Origin: Pseudopedobacter beijingensis
GTDB taxonomy: Bacteria > Bacteroidota > Bacteroidia > Sphingobacteriales > Sphingobacteriaceae
Assembly: GCF_042678145.1 (NCBI RefSeq)
Contig: NZ_JBHUDG010000001.1
Coordinates: forward strand, 124,001 to 188,000
Length of the DNA stretch: 64,000 nt
Reading direction: 5' to 3'
A program made the position numbers and the translations under genes. Below, one piece after another: positions 1 to 8,611 of this stretch. Below the pieces are notes generated by a model. The model was not told the origin of the DNA and made no database searches. It saw only the letters and a program-made list of their open reading frames with translations. Numbering within the stretch: the stretch's first letter is position 1; each line of letters begins with the position of its first letter.

Positions 1-173
1 AAGAACGTGTAAGAGCGGTAAAAAAAGATGCTTCACTTAACGAAGAGGAGAAAAAAGCTAAATATAAAGAAATTTATGGTGAAGGTGGAGCGCTTTATAA
101 AAAGGTGTTAACATCTGAGCAGAATGAGAAATTAAAAATATTGTTTAAAGAATTTCAGGAGAATAATAAATAA
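1..173 (+). CDS. C-terminal fragment of a helical-domain protein related to the next two genes
   Basis: An open frame enters from the window start and ends at TAA 171-173, giving 56 residues. They are rich in Lys and Glu and look helical. The segment matches the N-terminal domain of the two SGNH hydrolases downstream: KAKYKEIYGEGGALYKKV here compares with LKYKEIYAEGTKLYNEV in the gene at 1249. Unlike those genes, this one stops right after the helical domain, so it has no SGNH domain after it. It lies 12 bp upstream of the next gene and is probably in the same operon. Its function is unknown. The relationship is seen in the sequence; an extracytoplasmic location is only inferred from the paralogues. 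Confidence 0.75.
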   Translation, partial: ERVRAVKKDASLNEEEKKAKYKEIYGEGGALYKKVLTSEQNEKLKILFKEFQENNK

Positions 174-185
174 TTAAGTTAAGAG

Positions 186-1160
186 ATGCATTGGAGATTT
201 TTAAGAGAGTTAATTTGTTTTTTTTGCTTGTTTTTTTGTGTGCTAAAAACCAAGGGACAAACTAGCGAAGCTTTTAGTTATTATTCAGAAAAAACCTTAA
301 GTGCTATTGAGGCAAGTGCAGAGCAAAGAGCGCAAATTTTGGCTATTAGAGAATTTACCAATGAGCAGGTTAAGCTTATTAAAGCCAATGAGAAATTAAC
401 CGAACAGCAGAAGAAGGATAGTTATAAAGAGGTCTATAGCAAGAGTAGTAAAGATTATTATTCGGTAATATCAGATAAACAGAAGGCAATTATTAAACAA
501 TTGTTAAAGGATATACAAGATCAAAAACAAAGAGATGGAGTTATCCCTGTTACTGATAGTTCAAGTTATTATAATCAATACTATCAACAAAGAATGAGTC
601 TTTTTAATTCTTTTCCTCTTGTTAAAAATACGGTTATGTTTTTAGGAAGTAGCAGTGCTGAACGGGGTGCTTGGAGCGAACTTTTTCCTAATTCGATTAT
701 CTCTAATAGAGGGATTGGCGGCGATAATACTTTAGGGGTATTAGCTAGGTTAGATCAGGCTATTGCTATGCAACCTTCAAAGGTATTTCTATTCATAGGA
801 ACTAATGATTTGGGTAGTAGAGCTTGGCCAGTAAATTTTGTATATGATAAATATGTGCAAATAGTAGATAGGCTTAAAGAAGGATCTCCGAAAACTAAAA
901 TATATATCGTATCGCTACCTATTAACGAGCAGGTAGTTACAATAGAAAGGTTTAAAGGTAAGTCTGTTTATTTTAAACAATTTAATGAAAAATTAGGCGC
1001 CTTAGCGAAAGAGAAAAATCTTGTTTTTGTAAACTTCTTTAATCAAGTTCTTGGGAAAAATGGCGAGCTGATTTCAGACTATACTACCGATGGTATTCAT
1101 TTAACTCCGCAGGGGTATAAATTAATGGCCGAATATTTTAGAAAGCATAAATTTTTATAG
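186..1160 (+). CDS. Secreted SGNH/GDSL-family esterase with N-terminal helical domain
   Basis: 324 residues. A hydrophobic signal segment covers residues 1-24, a charged helical domain about 30-120, and an SGNH hydrolase fold about 145-324. The four SGNH blocks are visible: block I FLGSSSAERG (nucleophile Ser156), block II NRGIGGDN, block III GTND (Asn207) and block V DGIHL (Asp302, His305). Block I has Ser-Ser where most relatives have Asp-Ser. Family members remove acetyl or other acyl groups from sugars, so a deacetylase acting on an exported glycan is likely; the substrate is not shown by the sequence. It is paralogous to the gene at 1249 and lies in an esterase/lyase cluster. Confidence 0.85.
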   Translation: MHWRFLRELICFFCLFFCVLKTKGQTSEAFSYYSEKTLSAIEASAEQRAQILAIREFTNEQVKLIKANEKLTEQQKKDSYKEVYSKSSKDYYSVISDKQKAIIKQLLKDIQDQKQRDGVIPVTDSSSYYNQYYQQRMSLFNSFPLVKNTVMFLGSSSAERGAWSELFPNSIISNRGIGGDNTLGVLARLDQAIAMQPSKVFLFIGTNDLGSRAWPVNFVYDKYVQIVDRLKEGSPKTKIYIVSLPINEQVVTIERFKGKSVYFKQFNEKLGALAKEKNLVFVNFFNQVLGKNGELISDYTTDGIHLTPQGYKLMAEYFRKHKFL

Positions 1161-1170
1161 TTGTTTTTTT

Positions 1171-1210
1171 TAATGGTGATTTTAATTAGGACTCATTGAA
1201 ATCACCATTA
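1171..1210 (+). terminator. Perfect 12-bp hairpin between the two SGNH genes
   Basis: The arms at 1171-1182 and 1199-1210 are exact inverse complements with a 16-nt loop. Only a mixed TTTA tract follows, so it may be a partial terminator or an RNA-stabilising or processing hairpin inside the operon rather than a strong terminator. Confidence 0.5.
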
Positions 1211-1248
1211 TTTAGGTGTTAAATAAATAATATTCAGAAGGATTAAAT

Positions 1249-2220
1249 TTGAAATATAATATGATCAGAATAATTTTTACCGCATTGCTATTGATACACT
1301 GTAGCTGGGCTTCATTATCAGCACAAGTTCGTAAATCTCTAAGTTATTATTCAGAGGAGACGCTAGATTTAATTGAGGCAACAGCAGCACAAAAAGCGAA
1401 AATTAAGCAAATAAAGAGCAATACAGACGAAAAGTTAAAGCAGGCTAAAAATGATGCTAATTTGGTTGAGAGCGAAAAACAATTAAAATACAAGGAAATA
1501 TATGCTGAAGGAACTAAGCTTTATAATGAAGTGATTAGTGAACAGCAAAAAGAGGTTTTAAAGCAGCTGCATAAGAAAATTCAGGATGAAAATACGAAAA
1601 TAGGATTTGCACCAATCATAGACAGTACTTTTAAAAGCAAGCATTTTGATCAAAGGATGGAATTGTTTGCCTCTTTTCCAATAGCGAATAAAGCCATCGT
1701 TTTTTTAGGTAATAGCATTACCGAGCGTGGCGTATGGAATGAGCTAATTCCAGGCAAACTGATCTCTAACCGAGGAATTGGGGGAGATAATACTTTTGGT
1801 GTTTTAGCAAGGTTAGATGGTGTTTTAACAGCTAAGCCAGAAAAAATATTTTTAATGATTGGAGTAAACGATTTAGCTGGTAGAGGCTGGCCGCTGGAAC
1901 TGGTTTTAAAGAATTATACCAGAATTGTTAATCAGATTTTAAAGCAAAGCCCTAAAACCAAATTGTATATTCAATCGGTTTTGCCAATAGATGAGGATAT
2001 GATACCTAGATTTAAAGGGAAATCAATTGTTATCAGCAAATTTAATGAAGAATTAAAAGTTTTAGCTGCTAATAAAAAAACTGTTTATGTTAATCTTCAC
2101 GACCAATTTAAAGACGAGCAAGGTAAAATTAAACCAGAGCTTACCAATGATGGCATCCATTTAACACCATTAGCCTATAGTCAGTGGGTTAATTATTTAA
2201 AAGCTAGCGGTTTCTTGTAG
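1249..2220 (+). CDS. Secreted SGNH/GDSL-family esterase, paralogue of the preceding gene
   Basis: 323 residues from a TTG at 1249, which has AGAAGGA seven bases upstream; an ATG at 1261 is the alternative and leaves the signal peptide intact. The layout matches the previous gene: signal peptide to about residue 25, helical Lys/Glu-rich domain about 30-120, SGNH domain about 148-323. Catalytic blocks are FLGNSITERG (Ser156), NRGIGGDN, GVND and DGIHL. Asn replaces the usual Asp before the nucleophile. Probably a carbohydrate esterase acting outside the cytoplasm. Tandem duplication with divergence is the simplest origin. Confidence 0.85.
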   Translation: MKYNMIRIIFTALLLIHCSWASLSAQVRKSLSYYSEETLDLIEATAAQKAKIKQIKSNTDEKLKQAKNDANLVESEKQLKYKEIYAEGTKLYNEVISEQQKEVLKQLHKKIQDENTKIGFAPIIDSTFKSKHFDQRMELFASFPIANKAIVFLGNSITERGVWNELIPGKLISNRGIGGDNTFGVLARLDGVLTAKPEKIFLMIGVNDLAGRGWPLELVLKNYTRIVNQILKQSPKTKLYIQSVLPIDEDMIPRFKGKSIVISKFNEELKVLAANKKTVYVNLHDQFKDEQGKIKPELTNDGIHLTPLAYSQWVNYLKASGFL

Positions 2221-2223
2221 TTC

Positions 2224-2253
2224 TCTACTTAGGTTTTTGGAAAAATAAGTAGA
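2224..2253 (+). terminator. Weak 8-bp hairpin before the first acetyl xylan esterase
   Basis: Arms TCTACTTA (2224-2231) and TAAGTAGA (2246-2253) with a 14-nt loop, followed by ATAATTTTTA. It is AT-rich and short, so at best a leaky terminator. Confidence 0.3.
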
Positions 2254-2276
2254 ATAATTTTTAGATAAGAAAACAC

Positions 2277-3596
2277 TTGAAAAAAATATCAAGAATATAT
2301 TTATTGAAAAAAACAGGCTTAAGGTTGTTTTTAACCTTATTATTAATGGCTGTTTTTTTAGCTTCCAAAGCGGCTGAAATTAGCATCAAAATACATGCTA
2401 ATAAAGAAAGTCGGGTTTATAATATTGGAGAAGAGGTTTCTTTTGCTGTTGTAGTAGAAAAGGATGGAAACTTAATCGATGGGTTAAAAGTTGAATATTT
2501 ATTAGGCCGGGAAGGCATTAATCATTACCAAAAGGGGGAAAGAAAACTGGTAAACGGCAAAACGCTAATTGTTGCAAAGCCCTTAACCATACCTGGTTTT
2601 TTAAAATGTGAGCTTAATATAGAATATGAAGGGAAAATATATAGAGAGATAGCTGTAGTTGGGTTTTCTCCGGATAAAATTCTTAGCACCAGTGTAGAGC
2701 CTAAAGATTTTATGGCTTTTTGGAAAAAGGAATTGAATGGTTTGGAGAAAATACCGCTTAATCCGAAATTAGAATTATTAAAAGACCGGAGTACTGCAAG
2801 TGTTAATGTCTACCATGTTAATTTTCAGAATGAGGCCATGGGTTCTAAAATCTATGGTATTTTATGCCTACCAAAAAAGGAAGGGAAATATCCTGCGGTA
2901 GTTCGTTTTCCGGGAGCAGGAATTAGGCCTCACTGGGGTAATATTGAGCTGGCAGAAAAGGGAGTAATAACATTGGCTATCGGTATTCATGGTATTCCGG
3001 TAAATATGGATAGCGTGGTGTATAGTGATTTATATAAAGGAGCTCTACGTAAATATCCCGAGTTTAAACTGGAAAGCAAAGACGATTATTATTTTAAACG
3101 CGTATACCTGGGGAGTAAAAGAGCTTTAGATTTTATATATACCTTAGCCCAGTTTGATGGCCATACTTTGGCGGTAACTGGTGTTAGCCAAGGAGGTGCT
3201 TTATCAATAGTTACAGCAGCTTTAGATCCTAGGGTTAAGTTTGTTTTGGCTTATTGCCCTGCACTAGCAGAACTTACTGGTTTTATTCATAACCGGGCAG
3301 CAGGCTGGCCTCATTTATTTAATCATGCTAATCAGCATTTAGCTGCTAGTAAAGATTATATTAAAACGGCAGCTTATTATGATGTGGTAAATTTTGCCAA
3401 ATACGTTCGGGCTTCGGGTTATTATTCTTGGGGTTTTAATGATGAAATAACTCCGGCTACTTCTATTTATTCTATGTATAATATTATTCAGGGACCTAAA
3501 AAAATATTCATAGACCCCGAAGTTTCGCATACCGTAAGTGCTTTACAGGCAAAAAACGGAAATACCTGGTTAGAAGAAATGTTAAAAATTAGATAG
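2277..3596 (+). CDS. Secreted acetyl xylan esterase-like alpha/beta hydrolase (AXE1 family)
   Basis: 439 residues starting at a TTG; the lysine-rich start followed by a hydrophobic stretch (residues 1-33) is a good signal peptide. An N-terminal beta-rich domain (about 35-130) precedes the alpha/beta hydrolase domain. The nucleophile elbow is GVSQGGALS with Ser304. Candidate acid and base are Asp in NDEITP and His in SHTVS near the C-terminus, as in AXE1 / cephalosporin-C deacetylases. It probably removes acetyl groups from xylan-like or other acetylated sugars outside the cytoplasm. It is paralogous to the gene at 7153 and ends 1 bp before the lyase gene. Confidence 0.85.
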   Translation: MKKISRIYLLKKTGLRLFLTLLLMAVFLASKAAEISIKIHANKESRVYNIGEEVSFAVVVEKDGNLIDGLKVEYLLGREGINHYQKGERKLVNGKTLIVAKPLTIPGFLKCELNIEYEGKIYREIAVVGFSPDKILSTSVEPKDFMAFWKKELNGLEKIPLNPKLELLKDRSTASVNVYHVNFQNEAMGSKIYGILCLPKKEGKYPAVVRFPGAGIRPHWGNIELAEKGVITLAIGIHGIPVNMDSVVYSDLYKGALRKYPEFKLESKDDYYFKRVYLGSKRALDFIYTLAQFDGHTLAVTGVSQGGALSIVTAALDPRVKFVLAYCPALAELTGFIHNRAAGWPHLFNHANQHLAASKDYIKTAAYYDVVNFAKYVRASGYYSWGFNDEITPATSIYSMYNIIQGPKKIFIDPEVSHTVSALQAKNGNTWLEEMLKIR

Positions 3597-3597
3597 T

Positions 3598-5862
3598 ATG
3601 TATACAATGAAGATATTTTATAAAAAGATGCTTAAAACAGTGCCTTTGTTTTGTTTACTTATATTAAGTGCTTTGACTTTGCCGGCTCAGCAGTTTGATT
3701 TGCTGGGAAACGGAGCATGGCTTTCCAAAATAAGTAAGGAGCATCCACGAATTTTTATTAATAAGAAAACATTAATCGATATCAAGGCCAAGGTAAAGCA
3801 AGATTTATGTTCGGAATATGAAAAACTTAAAAAAGAAGTTGATGAACTTCCTTTTGATGCACCCATTGTGATGAATACCGATTTGTATATACAAAATGCA
3901 GATGGAAGTATTAAAACTCATAAAGTTGCAGAGCAAGGTCAAAAACTTTTTAAATACAATGGCGGCGACCAGGCGGTTAAAATTGCATTGGTTTATTTAA
4001 TTAGTGAAGATCCTAAGCTGGCAGCAAAGGCGGTTAATTATATTAAACTGGCTAATTATGTTTTCCAGTGGACGGCCAGTAAAAATATTTGGGTCGATTT
4101 AACAGGTAATGTACGTATTAATGCCCTTACTGCTTATGATTGGGTATGTTCAACATTAAGCACAGCACAGCGAAAAGATTTGCTGATGCCCATGCTGAAT
4201 TATATTGAAAAATCGCAACCTGAAGGAGAATACACCTTTAGAAGAACAATAGGAGGAGCTATTGATGGAAATTATGGAGAGACAGCACTTCAATGGTTTG
4301 CTGGCCTTGCCGGATATGGAGATGGTGTAGACGATGTCCGTTCAGAAAAAATGTTAAAAGCAGGAGGGGAATTATTTGTCGATATGATGAACCATAGAGA
4401 GCGGATATCTGCAGGTTCGGGCTTGCTATCTTCCTCTACAGTTTCTTATTCTTTTTTTAATTATCCTTATTCTTCTTTCAATTTTTTCCATACTTGGAAT
4501 TCTGCTTTTGGAGAGGACTTAACCGATAAATGGAAGCAAATGCTTGATTTTCCAAATTGGTTTGATTGGGCAGCCATTAAGTTGTCTAGTACAGGCAGGA
4601 TGTTGTTTCATGGAATTGGAGATATTGGACATTCAGACAATCAGCTTAGAATGGATGATTTATATACCCACATGGCGCAGGTAGCCCATTTTTATGGGGC
4701 AAAATATCCAGATAAAATTGGTAAAGCTTATTCTTTACAGGCTAATTTACCTGCCGATAAAAGAAAGGTATTGGATAATTTATTTCCTTTTTTACCTTTT
4801 ATTCTTACCGATTTTAATAGCAATAAAGTGAGAAAAATGGATGCCTTAGATTATGGCAGGTATTTCTATAACTCTAGTTTTGGTCTTTTGCTTATGCGTT
4901 CCGGAAAAGGCGATAAAGATACTTATGCCAGTTTTAGATTTGGAGCAGATCAAATCAATCATCAGCACTATGATGATCTTAGTTTTGTTATTTATAAAGA
5001 GAATTTTTTGGCTTTAGATGCAGGTAGCAGAACAGAAACCGATCACCACCATAATTTTGCACCTCAAAGCGTGGCTCATAATACCATTCTCATTCATGAA
5101 CCTCATGAGCCAATGCCCGATTTTTGGAAAGCATGGAGTTATGTGCCTGATGGGAAAACTTATTATAACCACGGGGGGCAAAATTATAAGGATAAATCGC
5201 TGCCTTTAGCATTGCAAAGTACCGAAGATTTTATTTATGCTGCTGCTGATGCTACAAAAAATTATGCTGCCCTTAAAAGTAGGGAGGTGGTGCGTCAATT
5301 TGTGTTTTTAAAACCCAATGTATTTGTTATTTATGACCGGGTAGCTTCGGTTAAGCAATCTCAGAAAAAAGAGTTTTTACTGCATTTTCAAGAAAAACCG
5401 GTTGTTATTAGTACTAATCAATGGAAGGCTAGCCATGGAGGGAATTTATGGGTAACTACCCTGCTTCCAGAAGTCCCAAATTACAATCTTGTAGGCGGCC
5501 CAGGTAGAGAGTTTGAAGCCTCTGGTAGAAACTGGGAGTTAGCTGGCGGTGCAGATTGGGATAAAACAATGAAGCTTACGGGGAAATGGCGGTTAGAAAT
5601 TAGCGATGCTAAGGAAGCAGATAGAAGTGTTTTTTTACATGTATTACAAGCCTCAGCAGCTAACGATAGCCAACAAATAAGTCAGTCGGTTAGAAAAAGT
5701 GGCGATTTAGATATTGTATCAATTAGCGATGAGCAGGGAAATAAATGGGAATTATCCTTTAATAGGACGGCTTCTGTGGGGCTTCATCTTAAAATGACCG
5801 ATAAATTGGGTAAGCTGAAATACAATAAAACTTTAGAAAATGTAATTGAAAAAAATAATTAA
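3598..5862 (+). CDS. Exported heparinase II/III-like polysaccharide lyase
   Basis: 754 residues. A signal peptide covers residues 1-31 (ending LTLPAQ). An alpha/alpha-toroid-like region spans about 45-400, followed by a heparinase II/III-like beta-sheet domain from about 420. The hallmark stretch NHQHYDD has His455, His457, Tyr458 and Asp459, then LALDAGS; this is where the family places metal-binding and catalytic residues. Such enzymes cleave uronic-acid-containing polysaccharides by beta-elimination. The exact PL family and substrate cannot be told by eye. It is 1 bp after the esterase and 2 bp before the next hydrolase, so clearly one operon; deacetylation followed by lyase cleavage is a natural sequence of steps. 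Confidence 0.8.
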   Translation: MYTMKIFYKKMLKTVPLFCLLILSALTLPAQQFDLLGNGAWLSKISKEHPRIFINKKTLIDIKAKVKQDLCSEYEKLKKEVDELPFDAPIVMNTDLYIQNADGSIKTHKVAEQGQKLFKYNGGDQAVKIALVYLISEDPKLAAKAVNYIKLANYVFQWTASKNIWVDLTGNVRINALTAYDWVCSTLSTAQRKDLLMPMLNYIEKSQPEGEYTFRRTIGGAIDGNYGETALQWFAGLAGYGDGVDDVRSEKMLKAGGELFVDMMNHRERISAGSGLLSSSTVSYSFFNYPYSSFNFFHTWNSAFGEDLTDKWKQMLDFPNWFDWAAIKLSSTGRMLFHGIGDIGHSDNQLRMDDLYTHMAQVAHFYGAKYPDKIGKAYSLQANLPADKRKVLDNLFPFLPFILTDFNSNKVRKMDALDYGRYFYNSSFGLLLMRSGKGDKDTYASFRFGADQINHQHYDDLSFVIYKENFLALDAGSRTETDHHHNFAPQSVAHNTILIHEPHEPMPDFWKAWSYVPDGKTYYNHGGQNYKDKSLPLALQSTEDFIYAAADATKNYAALKSREVVRQFVFLKPNVFVIYDRVASVKQSQKKEFLLHFQEKPVVISTNQWKASHGGNLWVTTLLPEVPNYNLVGGPGREFEASGRNWELAGGADWDKTMKLTGKWRLEISDAKEADRSVFLHVLQASAANDSQQISQSVRKSGDLDIVSISDEQGNKWELSFNRTASVGLHLKMTDKLGKLKYNKTLENVIEKNN

Positions 5863-5864
5863 TC

Positions 5865-7022
5865 ATGAAACATTATAGAACAATCATGAAATCACATTTT
5901 GGTTTTTGGGCTATTATTTTTGGGCTGTTTTTTATTTTTCATACAAGAGGATATGCTCAAGATTATAAATCCTTAATCTCGGTAGACGATGAAAAAAAGC
6001 GATTAGATAGCTATGAATTGGAGCTAGAGGCCTATTTAAAACATTACCTTATTGATGAATACCCAGCCAGAGCGCAGCAATTATGGAATAGAGATTATTC
6101 CAGTATTCCGGCTTATATAAGAAGTGTGCAGCCTAATGTATTGCGATGGAAGGATGTGGTAATTAAACCCCCGATGTTAAGAAAATCTGGCGAAATTAAG
6201 CGTACAGCATATAATTTTGAAGGATTAGCTGGAGAATGGATAGAACTTCCCTTAGGAAATATATCGGCCAAAGGAATATTGGTTATGCCTAAAAATGCAT
6301 CAAAAAACAAACCTGTGCCATTAGTTATCGTACAGCATGGTGCTGGCAGTAGCCCCGAACGCCCTTTTACTGCCGACGGGAAGAGTTATTATGCTTATGC
6401 TAAAACATTGGTAGAGGCTGGTTTTGCGGTACTATCTCCCCTAAATTTAAGAGATATTTCTAAAAGGAATAATATAGAGCGTTATACCCGCTTGGCTAAT
6501 ATTTCTTTACCCGGAATAGAATTTTCTCGAACCCAAAATTTATTGGATGAAGTGCTTAAAGATGATAGAATAGATGGAGAGAGAATAGGCATGTGGGGCG
6601 TTTCATTGGGAGGAATGGCAACAATGTTTTGGATGTCTTTAGATAGTAGAATTAAAGCTGGAGTTGTTTCTGCTTGGTTTAATAATCGAATAAATAAGAT
6701 GGCTATTGAGGATGATAAGTGGAGTAATTTTGCAAAATATGGAGAAGAATATGCTTATTTAACTGGTTGGTTAACTGAGTTTTCGGAGAATGATCTGGTT
6801 TCTATGGTTTGTCCAAGACCCATGCAAATTCAGCATGGTAAAAAAGACAATATTGCTTATTGGCCAGATATTATAAAAGAGTTTAAAGCTTCTAAAGTTC
6901 ATTACGATAAGTTAGGGCTAGCCAATGGGATGGAACTTGTATTACACGAGGGAGGCCATGAAGCCAAAGTAGCAGAAGGGCTTAGTTTTTTAAAAAAACA
7001 TTTAGGCAAGAGTTCTAATTAA
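5865..7022 (+). CDS. Secreted alpha/beta hydrolase (dienelactone hydrolase / prolyl oligopeptidase-like esterase)
   Basis: 385 residues. The signal peptide (about 1-32) ends GYAQ. The hydrolase core begins near residue 130 with GILVMPKN and VIVQHGAG (oxyanion region). The nucleophile elbow is GVSLGG with Ser247. Candidate Asp is in GKKDNI and His in EGGHEAKV near the C-terminus. It has no N-terminal beta domain of the kind seen in the two AXE1-like proteins of the cluster. An esterase on a plant or algal glycan fragment is the likely role; a peptidase cannot be excluded. A second ATG at 5886 is an alternative start. Confidence 0.78.
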   Translation: MKHYRTIMKSHFGFWAIIFGLFFIFHTRGYAQDYKSLISVDDEKKRLDSYELELEAYLKHYLIDEYPARAQQLWNRDYSSIPAYIRSVQPNVLRWKDVVIKPPMLRKSGEIKRTAYNFEGLAGEWIELPLGNISAKGILVMPKNASKNKPVPLVIVQHGAGSSPERPFTADGKSYYAYAKTLVEAGFAVLSPLNLRDISKRNNIERYTRLANISLPGIEFSRTQNLLDEVLKDDRIDGERIGMWGVSLGGMATMFWMSLDSRIKAGVVSAWFNNRINKMAIEDDKWSNFAKYGEEYAYLTGWLTEFSENDLVSMVCPRPMQIQHGKKDNIAYWPDIIKEFKASKVHYDKLGLANGMELVLHEGGHEAKVAEGLSFLKKHLGKSSN

Positions 7023-7108
7023 TTTTTTACTAAAAAATAGGAATATGAGCTGTTTTAAAGCTTAATAATTTATTTAGTTAAACCCAGTATAATTTATAGC
7101 GACGCACT

Positions 7109-7135
7109 TAGAAATTCTAGGATATAGAAATTCTA
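7109..7135 (+). repeat. Two copies of an 11-bp near-palindrome upstream of an esterase gene
   Basis: TAGAAATTCTA occurs at 7109-7119 and again at 7125-7135, 16 bp apart, and 18 bp before the start codon at 7153. Each copy is symmetrical around its central base. The arrangement suggests a protein-binding site, but no known operator is recognised. Confidence 0.5.
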
Positions 7136-7152
7136 ATTATCGATTTTCAAGC

Positions 7153-8517
7153 ATGAAATATATAAAAATTTTATTTGTGATAGGGATAAGTATGCTTACT
7201 TCTTCCATCAAAGCGCAATATAGCACAGCGGGTATAGATATAGAAGAACCTAAGTCTGGGCAAGTAAGTAGCCTGCAGTTTTCTATCGCATTAGATAAGC
7301 AAGATTGGCTTTATAAACTTGGCGAACAGCCTCGTTTTAGGTTGAAATTAGTAGAGAATAATATTCCTTTAGATAATGTAGAAATCAGCTATGCTATTGG
7401 ACCTGAAAAAATGAAAGCCACGCAAAGAGCTAAGCTTAAAGTAAGCCAAGGTTATGCCGAGCTTATAGGAGAAAGCATGACCGAGCCGGGTTTTTTACGT
7501 TGCGATGCGCAAGTTGTTATCGGAGGAAAAAGCTATCGAGCTACAGCTACTGCAGGCTTTGAGCCCGAAAAAATAAAACCAACAACGGCCAGGCCAAAGG
7601 ATTTTGATGCATACTGGTCTAAAGCGATTAAGCAAGCTAAAAGTATTCCGCTTAATACTAAACTAACTTCCATTCAGAATAAGAGTCATGAGGATGTTTC
7701 GGTCTATCAGGTTGAATACGAGTTTTATAATGATGGTGTAAAAAAGTTTTATGGGGTGTTAAGCATGCCTAAAAAGGAAGGTAAATATCCTGCTATTATA
7801 CGCTTTCCTGGTGCTGGTTGGTTGCCTTTAAGCGGCGATCAGCAAACTGCAAGCAAAGGGTTTGTCACCTTAGACCTTTATATACATGGACATCCTGTGA
7901 CGTATGAAAAATCCTATTATGTTAATCTTCAGCAAAATGAACTGAAAGCCTATCAATATAAAGGAATAGAAGATAAGGATTCTTTTTATTTCAAAAATGT
8001 TATTCTGGGCTGTGTAAGATCAGTAGATTTAATATATTCTCTACCTCAGTTTGATGGTAAAAGCATTGGAAGTTGGGGATCCAGTCAGGGGGGAGCTCTC
8101 TCTACCATTACATCAGCGTTGGAAAGTAGAATTAATTATATGGTGGCTTTATGCCCAGCCATGTGTGATTTTACTGGTTATATTAATAATAGAGCTGGCG
8201 GATGGCCACATTTGTTTACCAAACCTGAGCTGTATGAGGATAAAAAAGAGCAGGTTATTAAAACATTAGCTTATTACGATGTTGTAAACTTTGTTAAAAA
8301 GCTAAAAATTCCGAGCTTTTTCTCCTGGGGATTTAATGATACGGTTACTCCACCAACTTCTATATATGCCGCTTATAATGTAATTGAATCTCCAAAAGAG
8401 CTGTATTTGATACCAGAAGGAGTGCATAAAATTTATCCAGAGCAAAGAGAAAAAACTTACGATTGGTTATTGAAAAATGTATTAGTTATCGGAAAAAATA
8501 AGCTGTTGTTTAAGTAA
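7153..8517 (+). CDS. Secreted acetyl xylan esterase-like protein (AXE1 family), second copy
   Basis: 454 residues. The signal peptide (1-22) ends SIKAQ. A beta-rich N-terminal domain spans about 40-140, and the alpha/beta hydrolase domain is about 150-450. The nucleophile motif is GSSQGGALS (Ser311). Candidate Asp is in NDTVTPP and His in GVHKIYP. It aligns along its length with the protein at 2277, with conserved blocks such as RFPGAG, YYDVVNF and FSWGFND. It begins a new unit after a 130-bp gap carrying a repeated near-palindrome. Role: deacetylation of an exported glycan; specificity unknown. Confidence 0.85.
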   Translation: MKYIKILFVIGISMLTSSIKAQYSTAGIDIEEPKSGQVSSLQFSIALDKQDWLYKLGEQPRFRLKLVENNIPLDNVEISYAIGPEKMKATQRAKLKVSQGYAELIGESMTEPGFLRCDAQVVIGGKSYRATATAGFEPEKIKPTTARPKDFDAYWSKAIKQAKSIPLNTKLTSIQNKSHEDVSVYQVEYEFYNDGVKKFYGVLSMPKKEGKYPAIIRFPGAGWLPLSGDQQTASKGFVTLDLYIHGHPVTYEKSYYVNLQQNELKAYQYKGIEDKDSFYFKNVILGCVRSVDLIYSLPQFDGKSIGSWGSSQGGALSTITSALESRINYMVALCPAMCDFTGYINNRAGGWPHLFTKPELYEDKKEQVIKTLAYYDVVNFVKKLKIPSFFSWGFNDTVTPPTSIYAAYNVIESPKELYLIPEGVHKIYPEQREKTYDWLLKNVLVIGKNKLLFK

Positions 8518-8611
8518 AATAGGAAGCTAATTAAATCGAAGGTATTGGCCAGTATATATGATTATTTACTCGAAAATATCTTTTTTATAAACCTATTAGG
8601 ATATAATATAG

